Below, piece by piece: positions 1 through 8,364 of a DNA stretch of 64,000 nt; the stretch's first letter is position 1, and each line of letters opens with the position of its first letter. The DNA comes from Nonomuraea basaltis. GTDB taxonomy: Bacteria; Actinomycetota; Actinomycetes; Streptosporangiales; Streptosporangiaceae. Below the pieces are notes generated by a model, which worked only from the letters and a program-made list of their open reading frames with translations, did no database searches and was not told the origin of the DNA. The position numbers and the translations under genes were made by a program. Location of the stretch: positions 1-64,000 of the forward strand of contig NZ_VCJS01000054.1 in assembly GCF_005893125.1 (NCBI RefSeq), in the 5' to 3' direction.

Positions 1-18
1 GAGGTGTATAAGAGACAG
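1..18. other. Probable sequencing-adapter remnant at contig end
   Basis: Bases 4-18 read GTGTATAAGAGACAG, the last 15 bases of the 19-base Tn5 mosaic end used in Nextera libraries. With bases 1-2 also agreeing, 17 of 18 positions match. It is AT-rich compared with the adjacent DNA and sits exactly at the window edge, so it is best read as untrimmed adapter. Confidence 0.88.
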
Positions 19-21
19 CCG

Positions 22-1473
22 ATGTACGGCCCGCAGCCCGGCTTCCCCGGCCCGCCACCCCCGCAGGGTCCCTTCCAGCAGGGTGCTCTGGCGCAGGTGC
101 CGATGCCGCTGCCGACCCAATGCCATGTGACGATCGTCGGCCCGCGGCGCAAGGCCGACCTGGCGCTGCCCGCCGACATCCCGCTGCCGAACGTGCTGCC
201 CGGCCTGCTCCGCGTGCTCGGCGAGGTGGGCGGCGAGTCGGCCGCAGCTCCCGGGTGGACGTTGCAGCGGCTCGGCGGGGCGCCGCTCGACCAGGGCCAG
301 AGCTTGGGCTCGCTGGGCGTGCTCGACGGCGAGATCCTCTACCTCAGGCCGCGCGAGGCGGTCCTGCCGGTCGCTCTCTATGACGACGTGGCCGACGTGG
401 TCGCCACCGGGGTAAAGGGAGGCCGCGGCGTCTGGTCGGCCAAGCACACCAGGATCATGGGCGCCAGCGGGGCGACAGGGCTGCTCATGCTGGGCGCGCT
501 CGGCCTGGCCGTTTCCAACATGCCGGGCCTGACGGTCACGATCGTGGCCGGGTTACTGGCGCTGCTGCTGGTGGTCACCGGCACGCTGCTGTCCCGGGCG
601 GTGGGCGACTCGCTGGCCGGCGCGTTGATCGGGCACGCGGCGCTGCCGTACGGGTTCGTCGCCGGCCTGTTCGCGCCCGGGGTCGCGGCGGGGTTCGGCG
701 CGCCGCATCTGCTGGCGGCGCTGGCCTGCACCGCGCTGGTGGCCGCCGTCGGCGGCGCGCTGATCTCCGACGGCGTTCCCGGTTTCCTCGGCACGGCCGT
801 CGCCGCGACCGCCGGCGCGATCTGCTCGGCGGTGGTGATGGTGTGGTCGGCGCCGCCGGCCGGGGTGGCGGCCGTGGCCGTCGCGGTGCTGCTGGCCTTC
901 AGCCCGCTGGTGCCCACACTGTCGTTCAGGCTGGCCAAGGTGCCGCTGCCGGCCATGCCGACCACGGCGGAGGAGCTCCGCAGCGACAACCAGCGCCTGG
1001 ACGCCGCGGCCGTCCAGGAGCGCACCAGGGTCGCGCAGCGCTACGCCACCGGCATGATCGCGGCGATCGGGCTCTCGGTGCTGATCACGCAGGTGCTGCT
1101 GGTACTCGATCGTGATTGGGTGGCGGCCGCCATGACGGTGTCGCTGTCGCTCACGCTGATCATGCGGGCCCGGGTCTTCCGCGGGCTCGGGCAGCGGATC
1201 TGGCTCATCGGCACGGGCCTGGCAGGGTACGCCATGCTCGCGCTGTCGCTGGTCGGCCAGGGCGGGGTCGTCGGGTCGCTGGCCGTGGCCATCGGGGTGC
1301 TGTGGCTGGCGCTGATGACCGTGGGCATCGGGCTCTGGCTGGCGACGGGGAAGCCCTCGCCGTTCTGGGGGCGCGCGGCCGACATCCTGGACGTGGCGCT
1401 GATCGTCCAGCTCTTCCCGCTCGCCCTGGGCGTGCTGGAGGTCTATACCTGGATTCGCGGACTGTCTGGTTAG
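22..1473 (+). CDS. eccD: Type VII secretion integral membrane protein EccD (5' end missing)
   Basis: EccD is the polytopic membrane component of the ESX/type VII secretion pore. After about 35 Pro/Gly/Gln-rich residues, a YukD-like ubiquitin fold follows (CHVTIVGPRRKADLALP; roughly residues 35-110), then a short linker and about eleven hydrophobic segments from residue 150 to the C terminus, the usual EccD plan. The ATG at 22 is the first start inside genuine sequence. The frame is open through the adapter-like bases before it, so the real start probably lies upstream and was lost. It stops 8 bases before the YbaB-like gene, suggesting one transcript. Family assignment is firm; the N terminus is not. 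Confidence 0.88.
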   Translation: MYGPQPGFPGPPPPQGPFQQGALAQVPMPLPTQCHVTIVGPRRKADLALPADIPLPNVLPGLLRVLGEVGGESAAAPGWTLQRLGGAPLDQGQSLGSLGVLDGEILYLRPREAVLPVALYDDVADVVATGVKGGRGVWSAKHTRIMGASGATGLLMLGALGLAVSNMPGLTVTIVAGLLALLLVVTGTLLSRAVGDSLAGALIGHAALPYGFVAGLFAPGVAAGFGAPHLLAALACTALVAAVGGALISDGVPGFLGTAVAATAGAICSAVVMVWSAPPAGVAAVAVAVLLAFSPLVPTLSFRLAKVPLPAMPTTAEELRSDNQRLDAAAVQERTRVAQRYATGMIAAIGLSVLITQVLLVLDRDWVAAAMTVSLSLTLIMRARVFRGLGQRIWLIGTGLAGYAMLALSLVGQGGVVGSLAVAIGVLWLALMTVGIGLWLATGKPSPFWGRAADILDVALIVQLFPLALGVLEVYTWIRGLSG

Positions 1474-1481
1474 GAGCAGGG

Positions 1482-1925
1482 ATGCAGGAGTTCGGAGATT
1501 TCGCGAAGATCGACCTCGAGAAGCTGATGTCGGGCATGGACAAACAGTTCGCCCTGATGGAGGAGTTCCAGGAGAACCTAGGCACTTGCGTCGGCCGCGC
1601 GCAGGACGAGGACGGCTACGTCACCGTGGAGTGCGGGCAGGAAGGCGTACAGGAGCTGGAGCTGCACCCCAAGGCGATGCGGCTGTCCTCCGGCGAGCTG
1701 GCCGAGCTGATCAAGACTGTGCTCCACGATGCGATGGCCGACTTCCAGGCCAAGATGTTCGAAGCGGCGGGCGACGTCTTCGGCGAGGAGGACAACCCAC
1801 TGGCGATCATGAAGGACCCCCAGCCCGCGATCGACAAGATGAAGCGGGCCGACGCGATGCACGATCGCGCCCACCAGGATGTGATGGGGCAGCTCGACCA
1901 GATCCGTCGCCGGATGGAGCTCTGA
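1482..1925 (+). CDS. YbaB/EbfC-family small protein of the type VII locus
   Basis: A 147-residue acidic, helical protein with the YbaB/EbfC pattern: an N-terminal helix with MSGMDKQFALMEEFQENL, a central strand pair (YVTVECGQEG, VQELELHPKAM) and a C-terminal helix ending DQIRRRMEL. YbaB proteins are nucleoid-associated dimers. Relatives inside ESX loci (EspL-like) are thought to act as chaperone or stability factors, so a secretion-related role is inferred from context. The ATG follows AGGAGCAGGG at 1472-1481, a usable ribosome site just past the eccD stop. It is about 40 residues longer than typical YbaB because of a C-terminal helical extension. Confidence 0.7.
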   Translation: MQEFGDFAKIDLEKLMSGMDKQFALMEEFQENLGTCVGRAQDEDGYVTVECGQEGVQELELHPKAMRLSSGELAELIKTVLHDAMADFQAKMFEAAGDVFGEEDNPLAIMKDPQPAIDKMKRADAMHDRAHQDVMGQLDQIRRRMEL

Positions 1926-2000
1926 CGCCGCTCACCCACAGCCGAGATGCCGTGAATGTCAGGGCACACTAGGCCTTCTACCAGCATGTTTACCGAAAAG

Positions 2001-2028
2001 TTGCCATAGAGCGACCTATCCGTAATTT
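2001..2028 (+). promoter_or_regulatory. Candidate sigma-A-type promoter for the WXG100 genes
   Basis: TTGCCA (2001-2006) and TAATTT (2023-2028) are spaced by 16 bases. They lie in the unusually AT-rich gap between the YbaB-like gene and the first WXG100 gene. This is a by-eye match with no transcript data. Confidence 0.4.
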
Positions 2029-2156
2029 GATGTTTCTGGGAATTACGGGGTCAATGGTGACTAACATGCCATTTGATGTTGTTCACGGGGGTAGTTCGTT
2101 CCTTTCAGAGAGTGACGCCCGCGTAGCAGACAAGGCCATGTCGACTTGGAGGTCCA

Positions 2157-2504
2157 GTGGCACTGTACGGGGCAAGCCCCACCCAGCTGACGAACGCGGC
2201 AGGTTACTGCCAGGACACCGCCCAGTACATCGAGGGCATGCGGCAGCGCGTCGAGCAGATCAAGGCCGACCTGACCACCCAGGGCTGGAAGGGCGGCGCG
2301 TCGCAGAAGTTCAGCGCAGCCCTCACCCAGTGGGACGGCGAGTTCAAGGGGGTCATCAAGATCCTGGAGGACATCTACGACCGGCTGAACATCGGCGCCG
2401 GTGTCTACCGCAACGCCGCCGACCAGAACATGGACATCGCCGGCGGCTTCGCGGGATCCGGTGAGGCCGGTCGGATCGACTCTCTCATCAACGCCAACCG
2501 CTGA
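2157..2504 (+). CDS. WXG100-family (ESAT-6-like) protein
   Basis: A 115-residue protein with the WXG100 plan: helix, the turn motif WKG (TTQGWKGGASQKF, about residue 43), then a second helix and a short tail. Such proteins are exported by type VII systems as helical-hairpin dimers. The GTG start is chosen because GGAGG sits five bases upstream at 2147-2151 and everything before it is non-coding in character. A second WXG100 gene follows after 17 bases, so the two probably form an EsxA/EsxB-like pair. Confidence 0.88.
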   Translation: MALYGASPTQLTNAAGYCQDTAQYIEGMRQRVEQIKADLTTQGWKGGASQKFSAALTQWDGEFKGVIKILEDIYDRLNIGAGVYRNAADQNMDIAGGFAGSGEAGRIDSLINANR

Positions 2505-2521
2505 GCAGGACGGAGAACACC

Positions 2522-2827
2522 ATGTCCATGTCTGAAGACTACACATTCGTCCGGTTCGGCTCCATGGAGCAGGCCTACGAGGAGCTCAAGAAGGTCATCA
2601 CCGAGCTCGACCGGGCCACCGACGACCTGTACGGGGACATCCAGCGGGAGCTCGGGGCGAGCTGGGAGGGTGACGCCAAGCTGTTCTTCGAGGGTAAGCG
2701 CGAGCAGTGGGACGCCCACGAGAAGGCGATGGCCCAGCAGCTGTTCCAGGCCGCGACGGCGGTCAGCACCGCCAATGGCAACTACCAGAGCGCCGAGAAG
2801 CGCAACATCAGCATCTGGACGGACTAG
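2522..2827 (+). CDS. WXG100-family (ESAT-6-like) protein
   Basis: A 101-residue protein of classic WXG100 length with the motif WEG (GASWEGDAKLFF, about residue 50) between two predicted amphipathic helices. It follows the previous WXG100 gene closely and has an acceptable ribosome site (GGACGGAGAACACC) before its ATG. It is probably the heterodimer partner of that protein and a secreted substrate or co-substrate of the EccB/C/D system here. A second in-frame ATG two codons downstream could also serve. Confidence 0.88.
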   Translation: MSMSEDYTFVRFGSMEQAYEELKKVITELDRATDDLYGDIQRELGASWEGDAKLFFEGKREQWDAHEKAMAQQLFQAATAVSTANGNYQSAEKRNISIWTD

Positions 2828-2897
2828 CCCGGTTCGTCCATCCTCTCGGTCATCGCTGGGTCGCGGTGGCCGAGAGCTCTGTCGCTAGGGGTGAGGG

Positions 2898-3281
2898 ATG
2901 ACGCAGAAGGATGCGATGGACGGGGGCACCGATCCTCTGTCCGTCGACCACAACCTGTTCGACGCGCGGGAGAACTCGCCATCCAGCATGCGAGTGGTCG
3001 CGCAAGAGCTCAGGGGCAGCCTCGACGGCCTGCTGGGCAAGGGCGGGCAGCCGAACGGTGACATCGCCCAGATCTCGGGCTGCGGGCTGTCGGGAAACCA
3101 GATCGGCATGTGGGACGACGCTCTGGCCCTCGCCACGACCGTCGGATCGAGTAACGCGGGCGTGAAGTTCGCCGAGGTCTACCAGAACTTCGTCGACGCG
3201 TATCAGAAGGTCGTCGAGGCGGTGGAGGCGAGTGCGGACAGCCATGATCGGGCGCGCCGGGAGAACGAGGGTAACGCCTGA
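2898..3281 (+). CDS. Short helical protein, first member of a type VII bicistron
   Basis: A 127-residue soluble, mostly helical protein with no recognised catalytic motif. It resembles the 127-residue protein encoded from 7976: both have an early ELR segment, a Gly-rich middle and a late F-x-x-VY helix. Both are followed directly by a long WXG-type protein with a Pro/Gly-rich tail, an arrangement reminiscent of PE/PPE or EspE-like pairs. The start has a good ribosome site (AGGGGTGAGGG). Its last base is shared with the next ATG (TGATG), implying translational coupling. A role as co-secreted partner is inferred from context only. Confidence 0.7.
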   Translation: MTQKDAMDGGTDPLSVDHNLFDARENSPSSMRVVAQELRGSLDGLLGKGGQPNGDIAQISGCGLSGNQIGMWDDALALATTVGSSNAGVKFAEVYQNFVDAYQKVVEAVEASADSHDRARRENEGNA

Positions 3282-4639
3282 TGGCTGAGCGGCAGGTCGT
3301 CGTCATCCTGTCCTTCGACAGGTCGCCCAAGGGCGAATGGCCGAAGCTGGAAGCGAGCGAGATCAAGCGGCTGCTCCAGAGCACCGACTCGGCCACCATC
3401 CAGGGCAACGGGCAGTCGTACAAGGATGTGGCGAGCAAGATCCAGCAGGCCATCAAGGCTCTTGAGGACCACGCCCCGAAGATCGCCGATGTCTGGAAGG
3501 GGCCGGACGCCTCCAAGGCCCGCCACGCGCTGGAGATGCTGCACGCCTCCGGCAACGAACTGTCCAGCAAGCTGTCCATGATGGGCGGGGCGCTGCAGAC
3601 GTACGCGGGGCAACTCAACGACACCAAGACCAAGGCCAACGAGGCGGTGTCGGTCCCGGGGGCGACCCAGATGACCCAATCGGAGGAGGACATCGTCCGG
3701 GAGGGCCTGGAGAAGGTGCAGGCCCAGCGCGCGCTCTACGACCTGAACCAGCAGATCGTCAACATCCTCACCGTAGAGGTCCCGCACGACGTCTCGTACG
3801 AGCTTCCGACGGTCAGCATCCCCAGCGCTCCCCCCGAGACCCGCGACACGAACTATCCCACCGGCACCAGTACGGACGGCCCCACCTTCACTCCCCTGAG
3901 CGACAACGGGGGCGGCAGCGGTTACTACGGCGGTGGTGGCTCCGGAGGGCCGGGCTCGGGCGCGCCGACCCCCGGCGGCTCGGTCGGCGGTTCCACCCCT
4001 GGCGGGTCCGACCCGGGTGGTTCCAACCCCGGTGGTTCCAACCCGGGTGGTTCCAACCCCGGTGGTTCCACTCCCGGCGGTTCCAACCCCGACGGTTCCT
4101 CCCCCGGCAGCCCTGCCGATCCCGACCCGAACAACCCTGCCAATCCTGGCGATCCGGGCAGCCCGACCACGCCCCCGACGACCCCGGATCCCGGCCAGAC
4201 GCAGAACCCCGGCCCGGGCAACGGTGACGGCACGGTTCCGCCGGTCATCGGCGACCAGAATCGCACGACCACCGACGGCACGAACATCACCGACCCGCGC
4301 CAGACGGACATGGCGAGCTACCAGCCGCCGACCGCCACGATCGCCCCTCCCGCCACCACGATCAGCCCGCCGCCCAGCGTCACCGTCCCCACTCCGATGG
4401 GCGGCGGTTCGCCGGGCGTCCCCTCGGTGATCGGCTCGCCGGGTTTCGGCGGCCAGTCGCCGCTGACAGCGTCCGGCCGCGGAACCACCGGGGCGCCGGG
4501 CGGCATGCCGTTCATGCCGTTCATGGGAGGGGCCGGGGCCGGCTCCGAGGTCGGCGACCTGGAGCGGAACACCTACGTCCCGGAAGACGCGAGTTGCTGG
4601 GCGACCAACCATGAGACGACGGATCCTGTGATCGGATGA
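3281..4639 (+). CDS. Long WXG/PPE-like type VII substrate with repeat linker and conserved tail
   Basis: 452 residues. Residues about 40-140 form a WXG100/PPE-like helical region with the turn VWKGPDASKAR, followed by a disordered Gly/Pro/Ser/Asn-rich linker that includes eight GGS[NTD]P-type pentads. The C terminus carries a short conserved module: MPFMPFMGGAGAG, then LERNTYVPEDASCW, ending DPVIG. The same module closes the proteins encoded from 4636 and 8365. The gene is coupled to the short helical gene upstream (1-base overlap) and to the next gene (ATGA). Most likely a secreted or surface-exposed partner protein; cargo or scaffold function is unknown. Confidence 0.78.
   Translation: MAERQVVVILSFDRSPKGEWPKLEASEIKRLLQSTDSATIQGNGQSYKDVASKIQQAIKALEDHAPKIADVWKGPDASKARHALEMLHASGNELSSKLSMMGGALQTYAGQLNDTKTKANEAVSVPGATQMTQSEEDIVREGLEKVQAQRALYDLNQQIVNILTVEVPHDVSYELPTVSIPSAPPETRDTNYPTGTSTDGPTFTPLSDNGGGSGYYGGGGSGGPGSGAPTPGGSVGGSTPGGSDPGGSNPGGSNPGGSNPGGSTPGGSNPDGSSPGSPADPDPNNPANPGDPGSPTTPPTTPDPGQTQNPGPGNGDGTVPPVIGDQNRTTTDGTNITDPRQTDMASYQPPTATIAPPATTISPPPSVTVPTPMGGGSPGVPSVIGSPGFGGQSPLTASGRGTTGAPGGMPFMPFMGGAGAGSEVGDLERNTYVPEDASCWATNHETTDPVIG
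3986..4105 (+). repeat. 15-bp tandem repeat coding Gly-Gly-Ser-X-Pro
   Basis: Eight consecutive 15-base units, three of them nearly identical (GGTGGTTCCAACCC plus one base), encode GGSTP, GGSDP, GGSNP three times, GGSTP, GGSNP and DGSSP. They lie within the linker of the tailed type VII protein. The unit keeps the reading frame, so copy number can change without disrupting the protein. Confidence 0.9.
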
Positions 4640-5679
4640 GTGACTACGGGTCGTACCCCTTGGGGGACTTCGGCATCCAGCCGGGGTCGGGCATCTCCTT
4701 CACCAAAGGCGAGCTCGAGTCCGCCGGCAGCCAGATCGAGTACCAGAAAGGGCTTCTCGGGGACCTGCAGAACGCCGGCGACATGCACGTCCCCTGGCCA
4801 CACTTCGGCGTGATAGGCCTGGGCGTGCACAACGCTCACGAGAAGGCGATCCAGAGCCGGGACGCCGCGCTGCAAAAGGCGCACGCCGCCCTGGATACCT
4901 GGATCACGGGGCTCACGGATGCCGACAAGAATTACCAGGTGGCCGACGATGAGAGCGGCAACAACATCCCGCCGCCTGGGACCTCCCCGATTCCTGGCGG
5001 CTTGAAGACCCCGAACCTGCCAGGTGGAGATCTGCCAGGTGGAGATCTGCCAGGGGGGAACCTGCCGGGTGGAGATCTGCCGGGTGGAGATCTGCCGGGT
5101 GGAGATCTGCCAGGGGGGAACCTGCCGGGTGGAGATCTGCCGGGTGGAGATCTGCCGGGTGGAGATCTGCCAGGCACGGATCCGAACACGAACCTCCCGA
5201 ACACCGATCTGCCCCAGCAGAACATGCCGAACGTGCCGACCACCGACCCGGCGGACATGAAGGTCCCCAACATCGACTCGGCGCTCAACGACCCGTCCAA
5301 GACCAATCTGTCGGAGTTCAAGCCCACGACCCCGACGCTCAACAGCAACCTGCCCAGCCTGGACCCGAACGCCGGCACAACTCCCCGCGTACCCGGCACC
5401 ATCGCAGGTCCGGGCACCATCGCAGGTCCGGGCACCATCGGCGGACCCAGCACGGGTGCGGGCGTCGGCGCGAACGGCGTCCTGCCGGCCGGATTGCGGG
5501 GCGCGGCGGGTGCGGGCATGGGCGGCATGCCGATGCCCTTCGCGCCGATGGGCGGCGCGGGCGCGGGCGGCGACCAGGGACGCGACCGTGAGAACACCGT
5601 CGGGCTGTCCGAGGACGAGGGCGTCTGGGGCGTCGACGAGGACATCTCACCCCAGGTGATCGGGCAGGAGGAGATATGA
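4636..5679 (+). CDS. Type VII-associated protein with LPGG[DN] pentapeptide repeats
   Basis: 347 residues. The first 115 residues are mixed alpha-helical with no WXG motif recognised. A low-complexity segment follows, built from ten LPGGD/LPGGN pentads, then Pro/Asn/Thr-rich sequence. It ends in the shared tail (MGGMPMPFAPMGGAGAGG, then REN-TVGLSEDEGVWG and VIG). The pentads fit the central D/N-L pattern of pentapeptide-repeat proteins, but the Pro after Leu argues for a flexible linker. The start overlaps the previous stop (ATGA) and its stop overlaps the next start, so this is the middle of an operon. Export by the type VII system is inferred from the tail and position. Confidence 0.72.
   Translation: MSDYGSYPLGDFGIQPGSGISFTKGELESAGSQIEYQKGLLGDLQNAGDMHVPWPHFGVIGLGVHNAHEKAIQSRDAALQKAHAALDTWITGLTDADKNYQVADDESGNNIPPPGTSPIPGGLKTPNLPGGDLPGGDLPGGNLPGGDLPGGDLPGGDLPGGNLPGGDLPGGDLPGGDLPGTDPNTNLPNTDLPQQNMPNVPTTDPADMKVPNIDSALNDPSKTNLSEFKPTTPTLNSNLPSLDPNAGTTPRVPGTIAGPGTIAGPGTIGGPSTGAGVGANGVLPAGLRGAAGAGMGGMPMPFAPMGGAGAGGDQGRDRENTVGLSEDEGVWGVDEDISPQVIGQEEI
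5017..5181 (+). repeat. 15-bp tandem repeats coding LPGG[DN]
   Basis: Ten complete in-frame 15-base units plus a degenerate eleventh (LPGTD). The residue closing each unit runs D,D,N,D,D,D,N,D,D,D, so a 60-base higher-order period is superimposed on the 15-base one. Near-identity at DNA level points to recent expansion by slippage or unequal crossover. Confidence 0.92.
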
Positions 5680-6446
5680 GCGTCTACAAAGAGACGTACA
5701 TGGGGGCCGCGCTGCTGGCCACGACTTCGGCAGCGTTCATCAGGAGCAGTTGGGCGTCCTACACCGCCCTCGCCATCGGCATCATGGTCTCCGACCCCGA
5801 GGGCATGGACGGCTCGGCTACCAAGTGGCGGGACACCGACAAGCTCAACGAGTTGAAGACGAAGATGGAGGAGCTGAAGACGCACCTCAAGGAGAAAGGC
5901 ACGTGGGAGGGCGGTGCCTCCGAGTCGTTCGACGGCGCCCACGCCACCTATGTGAAATCACTCGAGCAGTTCACCACCGCCAACATCGGCGCCGGCGACG
6001 CCGTCTCGGCGCATGGAGGCTTCACCAAGGCAGGCGCCGTCGCCGTCTCCTCCATCGCTGCCTTCATGGCCGTGGTGGCGGCCGCGAAGTATGTGGCCCA
6101 AATGTCCAGACTCGGCGGGCCGTGGCTCTACGTTGCCTATGCCGCCTACCTGTTGTGGGAGAAAGTCGGAGGTCAGGCCACGCTCGCCATAACCAAGAAG
6201 ATGCTCATGAGACACGGCATCGCGCTCGGTGCCCTCGGCTTCATCATGCAGCAGGCCGGGTCGATGTCCGAGTCGGCCGGCAAGCTCTTTCCCATGGCCG
6301 ACAGGGTGCCGTCCTCTCTCAGCGGAGGCGACCTCTTCGGGGGCGCCGGCACTCAATTCCCATTCCCGGAGCTGCAGTACAAAGAGGGTATGGGCCTCAC
6401 CGAGAAGATGGACACGCCGGCTCCCGGCGACCTCTACAACACCTAG
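5676..6446 (+). CDS. WXG100-like protein with membrane-type C-terminal half
   Basis: 256 residues. Residues about 40-115 look like a WXG100 hairpin (helix, GTWEGGASESFDGAH, helix). They are followed by hydrophobic stretches (about 120-140 and 150-165, FMAVVAAAKYV and WLYVAYAAYLLW) and a short helical/Gly-rich end. It therefore resembles polymorphic type VII proteins in which a WXG module is fused to a hydrophobic or toxin-like domain. No catalytic motif is visible and no obvious immunity gene lies beside it. The start overlaps the preceding stop (ATGAG). Convergent with eccB, five bases away. Confidence 0.65.
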   Translation: MSVYKETYMGAALLATTSAAFIRSSWASYTALAIGIMVSDPEGMDGSATKWRDTDKLNELKTKMEELKTHLKEKGTWEGGASESFDGAHATYVKSLEQFTTANIGAGDAVSAHGGFTKAGAVAVSSIAAFMAVVAAAKYVAQMSRLGGPWLYVAYAAYLLWEKVGGQATLAITKKMLMRHGIALGALGFIMQQAGSMSESAGKLFPMADRVPSSLSGGDLFGGAGTQFPFPELQYKEGMGLTEKMDTPAPGDLYNT

Positions 6447-6450
6447 GCCG

Positions 6451-7881
6451 TCACTGGCTGTTCTGCTGGATGGTCTGCACCTCCTGCACCGGCGTCCTGG
6501 CCGCCGCCGGGTCCAGCGCCGGGCCGTCGGGGATCAGCCGCAGCAGGTGGGCGGGCACCGGCGCGACGTCCGTGGCCTCGTACCCGAGCTTGCCTATCAC
6601 GTCCGCCGAGGTCAGCCGGAACCTCTTGCCCTGGTCGGTGATCAGCGAGTACTGCTGCACCGCCGACAGTTGCCCGTCGCCCGGCAGGGTCCCGGCCAGC
6701 ACCGCGCTGCCCGTCGGCAGCAGCACCTGGTCGACCTTCTCCTGACCGGCGCTCGCCGCCGGTGTCGGGATGCGGATCTTGCTGCCGGTGGTCAGCACGG
6801 CCCGGGTCGAGCCCTTCGCGGTGTTCGCGTACACCGCGCAGAGCGGGGCCGACACGCCGGGCGAGCGGAAGCGGGGCATGGTGGCCGGCAGGCCGTTGTT
6901 CATGGGGCTCTGGGTCGACGCCTTCATCGCGTTGGCGCTCGCCGCGTCGACCAGCGTCTCGCGGACCGGGCGCCGGCCGTAGGCGATCTTGCTGTCCGGA
7001 TCCAGGAGCAGCAGCATCGCCTGCGTGTGGTTGATCGGCGCGAGGCCGTCGGCGAGCAGCGCGTACCAGCGCTCGCTCGCGCCCGCCACGGACGCCACCT
7101 TGTACACCTGCCCGACCCGTGACGCCTTGCCGCCGGGGCCGGCGGCCTTCTTACCGCGTTGGGCGATCTTCGGAGCGGCGAAATCCACGCCCGCTGGGAT
7201 GGCGTTGATCCACGAGGCGGGCACGCGGCGCGGCGCCTGGTCGGTGAGCCGGGCCACGTTCGTCACCCGCAGGCGCTGGTTGGCCCAGAGGACCCAGCTC
7301 TGCTGCCCGTCGCTGACGACCAGCGCCTCGCCGCCCACAGGCGTCCCGCCGACGTCGGTCCCGCCCACGAGCGTCACGAACGGCTTGCGCCCCCCGGTGG
7401 CATCGGCCCCTTCCACCACGCACGCCGACCACGGCGCCTTGACCAGCCGCTCCCGCTTGGGCAACGAGTCGGGCGCCCCCTGAATGCCGACCTTCTGCCC
7501 GCGGCCGAAGGGGGCCAGCGACTCCGCGGACACCGTCCTGACCTTGATGTCCTCGTTTTCCAGCATCAGCCGCGCGGAGACGTAGTTCGCCACCGGCTGC
7601 AGCTTTCCGCTCTGCTGGTTGTAGACGTACGAGGCGCCGGTCTCCTCCTCGATCAGCAGCTGGCCGGCGTCGGTCAGCTTGGTGGCGTTCCCCGGTTTGA
7701 GCAGCCCCCAGATCCCGAACCCGGCGACGATCAAGACCGCGACGAGAATCCCCGCGAACGACGCCACGTTCTGCCTCCGCATAGGGGACTCCGGCACGTC
7801 CGGTTCCCCCTGGAGCAGAGCCAGCCCCAGGCGCTGCGTCATCAGCCGATGCGCCTGATAAAGATCCTTTTGGGTCTGCAT
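6451..7881 (-). CDS. eccB: Type VII secretion protein EccB
   Basis: 476 residues with the EccB signature N terminus (MQTQKDLYQAHRLMTQRLGLALL), one membrane helix at about residues 40-63 (AGILVAVLIVAGFGIWGLL), then a large extracytoplasmic region with the repeated beta-rich segments of EccB. In ESX machines EccB forms the periplasmic part of the core complex with EccC, EccD and EccE. A weak AAGG ribosome site precedes the ATG. It is divergent from the gene at 7976 across a 94-base gap that probably holds both promoters. No eccE or mycP is seen in this window. Confidence 0.93.
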   Translation of the reverse strand: MQTQKDLYQAHRLMTQRLGLALLQGEPDVPESPMRRQNVASFAGILVAVLIVAGFGIWGLLKPGNATKLTDAGQLLIEEETGASYVYNQQSGKLQPVANYVSARLMLENEDIKVRTVSAESLAPFGRGQKVGIQGAPDSLPKRERLVKAPWSACVVEGADATGGRKPFVTLVGGTDVGGTPVGGEALVVSDGQQSWVLWANQRLRVTNVARLTDQAPRRVPASWINAIPAGVDFAAPKIAQRGKKAAGPGGKASRVGQVYKVASVAGASERWYALLADGLAPINHTQAMLLLLDPDSKIAYGRRPVRETLVDAASANAMKASTQSPMNNGLPATMPRFRSPGVSAPLCAVYANTAKGSTRAVLTTGSKIRIPTPAASAGQEKVDQVLLPTGSAVLAGTLPGDGQLSAVQQYSLITDQGKRFRLTSADVIGKLGYEATDVAPVPAHLLRLIPDGPALDPAAARTPVQEVQTIQQNSQ

Positions 7882-7975
7882 ATTGCCTTATGTTACGCAT
7901 GTTGACTACGAGTCTTCTGTACGGCGAAGGAACTCCCGGGTAAGCTGCTTGATCGACTGTCAAGGGGGAAGGCTC

Positions 7976-8359
7976 GTGGGAGAAACGCAACCGCCCAGCG
8001 ACTGGCCTGGACTCGAACCCGAGCGGGACGGCGTGACGTACGACGCCAAGAAGATCGCGAACATCGCCGGAGAGCTGCGCGATGTGATGGAGCCCATCGG
8101 CGGTGGGGGCTACAGCCAACGCCAGGGCTCCATCCAGGATCTCAGTATGTACGGCTCTCTCGCTGACGTGCGCCAGCACCTGCTGAGCATCAGCAACTGG
8201 GACGGCAACGTCCTCGGCAACACGCTGTCGACGAGCCATCAGGAGTTCCTGAGCGTCTACGAGGACGTCCTGGAGAACTTCGGCACCGCGATCGCCCTGG
8301 TGGACGCCGGAGCGGGCAACTATCAGATCACGAACGTCGCCAACGAAGGCGGGGTCTGA
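7976..8359 (+). CDS. Short helical protein, first member of the second type VII bicistron
   Basis: 127 residues, beginning MGETQPPSDWPGLEPERDG. The GTG start is chosen for the strong ribosome site AAGGGGGAAGG just upstream; the frame is open further 5' but without one. It is a paralogue of the protein encoded at 2898, with the same length, an A-x-ELR helix, a Gly-rich centre and FLSVYEDVL near the end. Like it, this protein is followed immediately by a long tailed WXG-type protein. Predicted soluble and helical, probably a partner of that protein. Exact function is unknown. Confidence 0.72.
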   Translation: MGETQPPSDWPGLEPERDGVTYDAKKIANIAGELRDVMEPIGGGGYSQRQGSIQDLSMYGSLADVRQHLLSISNWDGNVLGNTLSTSHQEFLSVYEDVLENFGTAIALVDAGAGNYQITNVANEGGV

Positions 8360-8364
8360 TCGGC

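Noticed and set aside
3203..4612. 469-codon minus-strand frame opposite the tailed type VII protein
   Set aside because: Composed of Arg/Gly/Ala/Val repeats mirroring the Gly/Ser/Pro repeats of the real gene.
5017..5181. CRISPR-like array
   Set aside because: Units are contiguous 15-base in-frame codon repeats without spacers. No CRISPR array is seen anywhere in the window.
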